From Gnetum montanum (taxonomy: Eukaryota > Streptophyta > Gnetopsida > Gnetales > Gnetaceae), in assembly GCA_015680685.1 (NCBI GenBank), contig MNCI01005823.1:378623-442622 (forward strand): DNA of 64,000 nt, read 5' to 3'. Positions within the stretch are counted from its first letter, which is position 1, and every line of letters starts with the position of its first letter. This document shows positions 55,849 through 64,000 of this stretch, one piece after another. Under the pieces are notes generated by a model. The model did no database searches and was not told the DNA's origin. It was given only the letters and a program-made list of their open reading frames with translations. The position numbers were made by a program, and so were the translations under genes.

Positions 55849-58429
55849 TCATGTAGTTCCTGGTGGTGGTGGCTCCTCCATTGGGGCCTTCCCTTTGTCT
55901 TGTGCTCTAGGTTTTGAGGTTTGATGACGCTGAAGTATGGCCTAGAGCTTCTCCTCTTCAGTCTGAGGGTCTTGTGCCATCCATGCTAATGTTCCAATGT
56001 TTGACGGAGTCGGCACCTCCCACGAATAGGGTAGTTGCGGGAACATTAGGTTGGCCTTGACATACCAAGCCACGAACACCCATCGTTCCTTCTCCTAGGC
56101 TCTAGCTTTATTCTTGTATTCGTGAAGGTTTGTTAGCTATCGAGCCAAGTTAGTTACGACATCCTTCTATCCCTGGTAGCTGGCTTTTACCACCTCAAGT
56201 TCAGAATTTGCAACATCCAGTTTTTCCAACAGCTTCTTGCATTCTGCAAATTCTGCTTCATACTTGATGTGGGTGGTTGCTACCTACTGCTCGAGCTCTG
56301 ACCTCGGGCACCCTGCTGTTAACATGGCAAGGTTGGCATATCTTAGGTTTTTCAACTCCATGTACTCTATCAAGTCTTGAATCTACAGGTCCCGGTTCTT
56401 AACTTCTGCTTGGTGGGCGAAGGCATATGTGTCCAATATGGCCTACCAATCAGTGTCTTGAGCACTGATAGTGTTGATTTGGGCCTTGGCCATATGGATC
56501 TCCTTTTCAAGGATCTATTTATACATCCCCACCTAATCGTGGAAGTGCTCCTTCAGCTTCTCATGTCGTTTAGCCTCATTCAGCCACACGTTGATCTCAA
56601 TTGCTGACTTTTGACGAATGGCGCGTACCTCCTCCATCAAGAGGATTTAATTTTCTCTGGCTAAATGGCTAATGTCACGGTTGACCTGGATGAATTTTTC
56701 TTGTAATTGACGAAAGTGTTCATTGAGAACGTTCTTTTGCTTTTCTACAGTGGCCAACCGAAGATTGTCAATTGAAAACTATTTATTTTCTTCTTGCAAG
56801 GCTTTGAGTGCCTTAAGATGTGCATGAGTTTGTGCTTGTGCTATGGAGGCATCCCAAACAGCTGTCTCCTTTTCTTCCATTACCTTTTTATTCTCTGCGA
56901 TTAATTTTTTTAGTTGCTCAGTTCTAAAATTTTCTAGTTGGTCTATAGGAACAAATTGCAAAGGTCCCACTATGCTGCTTGTAAGGCCACGAGTTGTTCT
57001 TGTAGTTTCTACACTTCAGCTTCAGCATGGTCTACCCTTTCTTATGTTAAGACCAACTTCCCCTTTGTGGAAATGAGGTTTGATTGAATTGCTATTACAT
57101 CTTGAGGGATGTCAAATAGGGACATCATTATGTGTCCTGTTTGAAGCAATCTATCAAGCACATCCTCATGTTCTGCAGGAGTCATTAAGGTTTCAGCCAG
57201 AGTTTGAGCATCCTGTGCTCCTGAGAGATCTACTGGTGGCACAACAAGTACATTGAAGGATTCTTTGATGTGATTTGTGACCACATATGCAACTCCCATG
57301 GCATTCTGGTGTTGCATGACCACCACAATGGCCCCTTCACTAGTCTCTAACTGCACCTGGAAAGATGTTGTGTTTCCTGAGATCTGTTGTGACCATCTAC
57401 TTTCCCCTCCTCCTATGTGAATGGAGACTTCACCCCTTGTGCAATCTAATGAAATAGTAGGCTACTTGGCATCATCGATGATGTGGAAGAGGTTTGCGTC
57501 ATCACGACTTCCCCAATTGACCATCTTAGTGATGGCCCTCAGACGGCTCATTGACAGTCTGTAGTCTTGTGGTGGCGGCGGCTGATCCTAGCCTGTGCTA
57601 GGCCCTGCTTCCTATTGTTGGCTGGGACTCGTGGCTAGAGGTTGACTGGGTCTAGCCATATGTTCTTCTTCTTGTTCTAGTCCCAGCTCTTCGCCAATGC
57701 TTTTTCTTGGAGCTGGCACCTTTAGCAATTCAACATATGAAGCAGTTTGAGCTTTTTAGAGGACGTCATTGGTGTATCCCTGAATACCAGCAACGCCATC
57801 TTCCCTATCTTTCATTCTTCAAACCGCCTCAGGATCTCCATCAAGTATAGATGGGGTAGGTTAGTGCTAACCTTTCCCATCAACACTGCACATCCTTTAG
57901 CCGCATATGTTGATATTCTTTTGAGGTCCTTTGTGGGGAAGAGGTCATATGTTTCGATTTTGAAGTAAACTCTCTCCTCCATCGTCAATTCACCAAATGC
58001 TTTATCTCTACCATAAGCCTTCTCCAACCAATCCTTTCACACATTAGGGTCTGAATGGGTGGATAACCAAGCAACCTAGGGCCCTGTATTCGAAAGGTTT
58101 AACACTTCCAAAATTGCCTGCATAGAGAAGTCAACTGTCACACCACAAATATTAATAGTGGTGCCTTGCTCCCTATTGTGCCAAAATTGGTACGTCTCTC
58201 CTAGGTACCAGGCACCGCTTTCAAAGAGGATAGGCCATAAGGGAGATCCTTTGAGGTGATCCCTAATGGCCTTAGGAGCGAACTCTGCAAATGATTCAAA
58301 ATTCAACTCCACAATCACCGTAATGAATGTGTACTTCTCATGGATAGCCTAAACACAATCTTGGGGCAACGTGAGTTGTTGTCCTGGTTCAGGAGCTGTA
58401 GCAGCTCCTACTTCTACCTGCCCGGACTG
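55849..58429 (-). pseudogene. ORF2 of element 3
   Basis: Function unknown. The start is lost at the n at 58430. N-terminal block at 57812-58320: VELNFESFAEFAPKAI, WYLGETYQFWHN, NICGVTVDFSMQAI, then MEERVYFKIETYDLFPTKDL and LPHLYLMEILRRFEE. A proline/glutamine linker follows. The middle domain at 57042-57340 reads GAIVVVMQHQNAMG, HEDVLDRLLQTGHIMMSLF and LISTKGKLVLT. The coiled coil covers about 56100-57000 (FRTEQLKKLIAENKKVMEEK). The C-terminal block at 55849-56100 reads AWYVKANLMFPQLPYSWEVP, WMAQDPQTEEEKL and MEEPPPPGTT, then TGA. Several TAG/TAA stops. Confidence 0.72.
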
Positions 58430-58430
58430 N

Positions 58431-60011
58431 CAATGATAAATTCCAAAAAATTTAGGCACTTTTCGGCAAGTGTCCTTCCCCCACAACTAAGCTGAACACT
58501 CCAGGTTCAAGTAGGTTCAAACGGAATAAAAATTGGAATACCAACGAGCGAGATATAGTGAGAAAAGCAAGGGTCACGCAATAGCAAGTCATAGAGAAAA
58601 ATTTCAAAATCCCCCCCACCCGTGTGAATGACCAAATGATGCTAATTGTTGTGGGGGGGGGGATGACCTATTTATAGGTGGCAGGGACACGATATTGCAT
58701 ACGATACATTGCGTACATGATATCACGTGGGATGCAATATCGCCTATGCAATATCTCGTCCCTAGTGATGTGAGACACCATGAAAATACCGAATTTTTAA
58801 ATGATTTTCTTGAAATTTACATTAGAAATTAAGGACATTGGCTATTATCAAGGACTTCTAGGGTAATTTCATTAACTCAAAAGGCACCATTAATGATAAG
58901 GGTGTGGATTTTACCAATAAAACCTTGGGTGGTAAGAAAAAGGGTATGTAATGGTAGATTGGAACGTTAAAATTTAGAGGGATAGTAATAAGCGAAAGAA
59001 AATCATTGTGAAAATTATGCTAAGGGTAAGAAATGGTGTGTTTGAGCTATGTCATAAGTGAAAATTACAAAAGATTACAAAAATGGGTCCTCCCCAAAGC
59101 AGGTTCCAACCTATAATGCCCTTGTGTAACCACACTTAAAGTGTCTGTGGGCACTAGAAGGGTTAAATGTAATCCGCACTAACTCCACAAAACACACATA
59201 GGTAAATATCACCGGAATGAGATGAAAATTCTATGCTACACGGGACACGAGCTACAATTACATGAACAGTGAGATGAGACGAAGTATAGAAGGGATCGTA
59301 GAGATTGGGACATGAGGTAACTGACCTAGGACACAGTGAATCCTACATGTAAAGCATGATTAAGGTGTCATTAACCCGTCATTCCAAGATCAGGACCAAG
59401 TCCATTCCTCTAATCAGTGACATCGCATTGTTTCATCCCATGATGAGTGACTATGAGAGTACCATAACAACAAGGCATACAATCACTTAGCATTTTGTTC
59501 AAGGGAGGAGTGACTTTTGTTTTGTGGCACTTTATTTTTCTATTTTTTTTTCTCTTTTTGAATACTGAATCCAGAGAAGCCGACAACCTTTAGGCATGGG
59601 TGCATGTCTTTCTGGTGGGACCCCATAGCACAACATTGGATTTTTGAGTGCCTTTTGATTACTCTTACTCCCATTTTTCATTAGATCTACAAGGATCTTA
59701 GTACGGCCACGTTGCATGATAACACCCATAGTCGTCACCAAAGAGAATCCACAAGTCCCCTTGATTTCACATCCTAATCATTCCCTCTTGATCCATCCTT
59801 CTTCATTCTGGGTACAATGAACACAAAATTAATTCTAAGTTTTTAAGAAATGTCAAGAATATCACTGTACCATCGAATAGAACCTCTTATTTGTAGAATG
59901 GATGAGTGGGTGCAATGGGCTCACTATCCAAATAATTGATCACTCAAGACTCGATAACATAGAACACACCCCAACCAACGATCCACATGAGTGTTTTATT
60001 CATAGACGAGA
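58431..60011 (-). other. Spacer between gag and ORF2 of element 3
   Basis: It aligns in reverse with 4713-5920 of element 1, including GAGGACCCATTTTTGTA near 59090, and keeps about 280 bp (59745-60010) that element 1 lacks at its n. The polypurine-like CTTAGTTGTGGGGGAAGG is at about 58475-58492. No gene. Confidence 0.6.
58665..58765 (-). promoter_or_regulatory. Internal U3-like promoter block upstream of ORF2 (element 3)
   Basis: The minus strand reads GATATTGCATAGGCGATATTG, TGATATCATGTACGCAATG, CAATATCGTG and then CACCTATAAATAGG. The element's own 3' LTR U3 reads CGATATCATGTACGCGATATT and GATATCGCATAGGCC. This is the clearest internal copy of an LTR-type array plus TATA box in the window. 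Confidence 0.65.
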
Positions 60012-61960
60012 TTACTTACAAAAAACGTAAAAAGACAAAAATACTAAAAAGTCAAAAAGATAAAACAAGAAGTTGAAAAATGAAAAAATGGAAAACAAAA
60101 ATTGAAAAATTAAAGAAAATGAAAAATGTTTATTAATCCTGCTTGTTATTAAAATGGGGGGATATCCCCCATAACTAAATAGTTGAGGATGGCAAGGATT
60201 AATAAATGAAGGGTGAGGATCCTTGCATGTTGGAAATATTGGAGCTTGGTCATACTTACCCCATCGGGGTTCACACACTTGATTGTAGTGAGCATAGTGG
60301 GGCAATTTATATGATGTAGTTTCTAGATAACGAGTTGACCCACTATGATGTTTGTGACTGTTAGATGGTATGCAAGGATTGGGATGATGCTCTCTACAGC
60401 TGTGTTCATTGGGCCGAATTGTTGTTGGAGTGTGAGTTGGTGGCCCTGATGAAGTTACATGAGGCATGAGGTTTGAAGGTAAAGGTACACCATAGTGTGG
60501 GACTTGTGCTAAGTTGTAGGATGCAGTGGCCTTTGAATTACATTGTCCCTTCTTACGACCGTGTTTAAAGAAAGGACACTTTTGATGTTAAGGAGGCTTC
60601 TCACTGCTGTTGGAAACAGGAGCACAAGTAATGTTTAGAGGTTGTTGTTGTGGTGCAGGCACCTTAGGAACAGTTGGTGGCACTGTGAAAGGAGGGAAAG
60701 GATGAGAATGTTGAAAGTCAGGAGGCATATAAGATACACAAGGTGGTGGTTGTGTTGGAGGCATGGGCTGATAGTATTGTGGAGAATAGTAAAGTGGTGA
60801 GATAAAGTATGTTGGCCTAGTTGGAGAAACATGATGTTGAACATGATAAGCATTTGGATTTGGATGATATGAAGGGTGTCTCCAGTCTAGTGGTGGTCTC
60901 CCCCATGACTGGGATTGTTGCCACTGTGATCGAACACAGTATCTTTGTACGAACTTTGGATGTAACGTATTTCCCCAATGCTCATGTAAATGTAACAATA
61001 TTGGACATTGGCCCTTGGGGTGATCGTACAGTCATATGTTACATTCATACGTATGATTGGTAGTTGAGCTCCTATTTTCCTTATCCCTTATTTCCGATTG
61101 TCTACTAATTCGTCCTGCTTCTTGAGTTTTCAAAACTCTATCTCCAATGATAACGATATATTCTCCATACTTTTGATATGTCCATTCCAACATCTTATTG
61201 ATCTTTGCCTCAGCTTCTTCTAATGTTTGTTGTATTGGCAAAGATGATGTTTCCACCTTGAGATTGGTTGATTTCTTCTTTTTATGATCATGGACCTTTG
61301 TTAAGTTGAGATTTTGGCCTCGTTGATGTTTTTCAACACTCTCCCATCTAGCCAATTCTCCTTCTTCTTTTNNNNNNNNNNNNNNNNNNNNNNNNNNNNN
61401 NNNNNNNNNNNNNNNNNNNNNNNNNNNNNNNNNNNNNNNNNNNNNNNNNNNNNNNNNNNNNNNNNNNNNNNNNNNNNNNNNNNNNNNNNNNNNNNNNNNN
61501 NNNNNNNNNNNNNNNNNNNNNNNNNNNNNNNNNNNNNNNNNNNNNNNNNNNNNNNNNNNNNNNNNNNNNNNNNNNNNNNNNNNNNNNNNNNNNNNNNNNN
61601 NNNNNNNNNNNNNNNNNNNNNNNNNNNNNNNNNNNNNNNNNNNNNNNTTTAAATCGAGCCTGGGTAGTCAGCTCTCTTTACGATGCCTACAGGAGATTCG
61701 AACAACCTCTTGTATTTGCGTTAGGCTTGTAGTGGCTAATGGGGGTTCATCGTCATCAGGTAAGTTATACCTTCGTGCATTGTGATGATGTTGTTTTCAT
61801 TCATGTTTATAAGAAGCCCCCACCTTAGGTTGCATACTCCAATATTCATTGTCATATAGTTCATTGGTTCTCCAATGAACTTCCTCACTAAGTATGGCAT
61901 TATCATGCTCTTGTAGGAGAGGCATTGATGTGTGTGAATTTATGTGAATTTTTAATAATT
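60012..61960 (-). pseudogene. gag of element 3 (capsid core in assembly gap)
   Basis: N-terminus on the right: MPLLQEHDNAILSEEVHWRTN, ending YWSMQPKVGASYKHE (61797-61925). The capsid core falls in the run of n at 61372-61647. After it come KVETSSLPIQQTLEEAEAK and the zinc knuckle region near 60970-61050 (the ECNI start of the knuckle at 61032, HLHEHWGNTLHPKFVQRYC). The Pro/Tyr/Gln-rich tail at 60588-60900 and the His-rich part at 60012-60467 follow, with a phenylalanine-rich end that reads through the T-rich tract. Confidence 0.75.
61372..61647. other. Assembly gap (276 n)
   Basis: Unknown bases. Element 1 has about 480 bp between the matching flanks, so the true size is probably larger than the gap shown. 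Confidence 0.95.
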
Positions 61961-62035
61961 TTTTTTCTAAAAGATATATTGTTAAGTCCTTATACAGCAA
62001 CCTTATATGATATAACTAATCTAGATAACTAGCAC

Positions 62036-62056
62036 CGTCCCCAACAACGGCGCCAA
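62036..62056 (-). promoter_or_regulatory. Primer binding site of element 3, tRNA-Asp type
   Basis: The minus strand reads TTGGCGCCGTTGTTGGGGAC, the best preserved copy; it matches the complement of the tRNA-Asp 3' end except for two C-to-T changes. Confidence 0.85.
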
Positions 62057-62864
62057 TGATGAGTGGCGAGGTACCCCTACACTCAACCATACGAATATGA
62101 GCATTTCACACATGATTCGGTCGAACTCCGCAGATGGACTAGTTATGGAACCAAGACAATTATCCTTAGGTCGCAGTTCGTTGTCTTCCCACCTAGACTA
62201 GTATTATATTTGTCACATATGGTTTAGTCCAGAGTGAGGTGTATGATGTGTTCCTAATCTAACGCTACTCCTGAAGGCAGTGAAAAGTGATATTAAATTA
62301 ACTAATCTAGGAGAGAGAGGGTAAGAGAATCTAATCTAGCCTAAGTGCAATGAGCATATATTCCTTGATTATCTGTACACATCTTGGACTTTGTGCATGA
62401 CTACCACTAGGATTACCAAGCGCAAATCCTAGGTACGCCACTGGGTTACCAAGTAGTCACACTTAAATGCTCGTAATCAAGTTGTACTCATTCTGCATTG
62501 CTAGGAGATAAGGGTGAGAGAGACTAATTAGGAAAGCAGTAAATAACAAATAAATAAATAAATAAACAAAGTGAATGCTACAATGATGAAGTAATCTCGA
62601 TCTTTATTTCTGGTCATGTGTGTGTCCAAGTACATCACACTCAAATAAAGGATGCTGTACAATTACATTCACCACACTGCAGGCATACACGGGAAAAATA
62701 ATCTATCTCTTGAGGGATCAAATTGCTAGAGTTTCGCTACAATCTAACTCTAATCTCTAATGTCTGAAACAAGGGAGATCTGCTTCTTATTTATAGACAT
62801 TGCAGTGGACTACGATATCGCGTACGCGATATCGTAGCCGCGGATGCGATATCGCATCCCATCA
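62057..62864 (-). repeat. Complete internal LTR of element 3
   Basis: 808 bp, TGATGGGATGCGATATCGC to CCACTCATCA on the minus strand. The U3 GATATC array is at about 62810-62855 and TATAAATA at about 62793. Confidence 0.9.
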
Positions 62865-63031
62865 TACCCCCACAACTGAATGAAAACTTGTCCTCCAGTT
62901 ACAGTGATTACTTAGTGGATAGGTATGGGATTATTAGATGGAAAAAGAAATGGGATGATGCCGCAGTGTGGGAAGAAAACAAAATAAAGACACAACACAC
63001 AGAATATGCTACAACTACAAAAATTTGGAAC
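62865..63031 (-). repeat. Duplicate 3' internal end of element 3
   Basis: Repeats 55682-55847 (polypurine tract through AAAATTTGGAAC), then breaks off into LTR sequence. Confidence 0.85.
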
Positions 63032-63091
63032 AAGGGAGAGCCGCTTCTTATTTATAGACATTGCAGCGGACTGTAATATCGCATCCCATTA
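63032..63091 (-). repeat. 5' LTR stub of element 3
   Basis: AAGGGAGAGCCGCTTCTTAT to GCATCCCATTA: the first 60 bp or so of the LTR in minus sense, with the terminal CA changed to TA, followed by GTTAG. Confidence 0.8.
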
Positions 63092-63096
63092 GTTAG

Positions 63097-64000
63097 CTAA
63101 AGAGTCTTAGGTTAAAATGTTTTAGAATCCTTACATGGATGTTTATAAAAGGGTTTATATAAGCAAACCTTAAGTTCCTCTCACAACCATCATTTCTATT
63201 TTATGCTTTCTATCATCTTGCATCTTACTAGGGCCTTGAGATTATGGTCTTGCAAAGCCCTTGTTGATATAAAGTTTTTTTCTTTGGCAATTTACTAAAA
63301 GTAGTAGATTTATTCTATTATTTAATTTTGTTTTAATTTCTAATCTTATCTAATGTTTTCCTAAGCCATATCTGTTCGTAGTGTATTAGTAGATCTAAGA
63401 GTCTAGTAATTTCATCAACTATCTAATATTTTTTGAAGAGGCAACATCCAACTCACATTAGAGTAGTGCTAACAGCAATAAACAATTTCTGATGTTATAG
63501 TGAAGTCATGATGTAATGGTTATGCAATCATAGTGATGATAGAAATTTTGCTAATAGATTGTGATTAGTTTTGGAGTATGCTATGGAACACAGTTGAAGC
63601 TAGGAGGAGATGTAGAGGTGATGTAAAAGCCCTTGCCATTTAATCCAAGCTTCAGTGTTCTTCTTTCTTGGGCCACAAGTTGTTGTAAGTTTAGAGGGTA
63701 CATGATATGCACAATCACTAAATACTACAAATGAAAACATGATAGTGATGCAAAAGTTCTTACCATTTCATTTGATTGTGGTGATAATTCTTCATGGAAA
63801 ATAGAATTCTTGTGATCTAGAGGATGCTTAGTAGCACATTTACAACCAATGATGTAGAACCCCCTACTATTTCATTTGACCACAGTAGTCATTCTACATG
63901 GGTAACATGATGCTAGGGGTCCAAATGGTACTTGATAGCATACCTACTAGAGTTGTTGGTTGGAAGCTATGAATGATGATGTTTTGAATGTCATGCATTG
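63097..64000. other. Right flank, no gene seen
   Basis: AT-rich sequence without a supported reading frame. GCAAAAGTTCTTACCATTTCATTTGA (63751) and AGCCCTTGCCATTTAATCC (63628) hint at a weak internal repeat. Confidence 0.4.

Larger units (their letters stand above)
55109..63091 (-). mobile_element. Element 3: non-autonomous gag+ORF2 LTR retrotransposon, collapsed tandem
   Basis: On the minus strand: LTR stub (63091-63032), 3' internal end with polypurine tract (63031-62865), complete LTR (62864-62057), primer site, gag, spacer, ORF2, polypurine tract, LTR (55681-55109). Perfect GTTAG duplications bound the whole, so it behaves as one insertion: a tandem LTR-int-LTR-int-LTR with almost all of one internal copy deleted. 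Same subfamily as element 1 (GATATC U3 array). No pol. Confidence 0.82.

Overview
This is plant nuclear DNA. The window holds one intact, many-intron host gene for the COPII coat protein SEC24. It is surrounded by nested, decayed LTR retrotransposons, with strongly AT-rich intergenic sequence. The large nested Ty3/gypsy elements would suit a big-genome seed plant, possibly a gymnosperm, but the species cannot be fixed from the sequence.

Layout. Positions 1-23376 are a nest of Ty3/gypsy elements. Element A (+ strand, entering from the left edge) carries the end of an integrase and a long spacer. Element 1 (1499-7834, TSD ACATC) sits inside that spacer. A ends with a truncated LTR at 10330, exactly where a broken LTR of element B begins. 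B (- strand, 10331-23376) has gag, protease, RT, RNase H, integrase and then an extra reading frame (ORF2) in the env-like position. B lies inside the RT of a Ty1/copia element (- strand, about 23382-26841). The order of insertion is therefore copia, then B, then A, then element 1. Positions 26842-27760 are an old LTR remnant.

Positions 28450-38250 are the SEC24 gene (+ strand, 13 coding exons, 1016 codons before the stop, one GC-AG intron, and SINE-like and tandem repeats in its introns). Positions 38250-45029 are non-coding and hold a 976-bp TRIM-type mini-retroelement with a perfect TSD, a tandem pair of tRNA-like units, and short tandem duplications. Element 2 occupies 45030-54053 (+), and element 3 occupies 55109-63091 (-, a collapsed tandem element with TSD GTTAG).

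Main observation. Elements 1, 2 and 3 have LTRs, a tRNA-Asp-type primer site, a gag gene and a polypurine tract but no pol. All three keep the same second gene, ORF2, which is also found downstream of integrase in the autonomous element B. ORF2 has a recognisable N-terminal block, a middle domain, a long coiled coil and a conserved C-terminal block. In elements 1 and 2 it begins directly after an intron-acceptor-like TTGCAG. About 500 bp upstream lies a second promoter-like block; in three of the four elements its repeat motif resembles the U3 array of that element's own LTR. I read this as a gag+ORF2 satellite retrotransposon system with its own internal promoter for ORF2. Nearly all retroelement genes here are broken by stops. 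Several single 'n' characters mark places where a sister copy has roughly 50-290 more bases.
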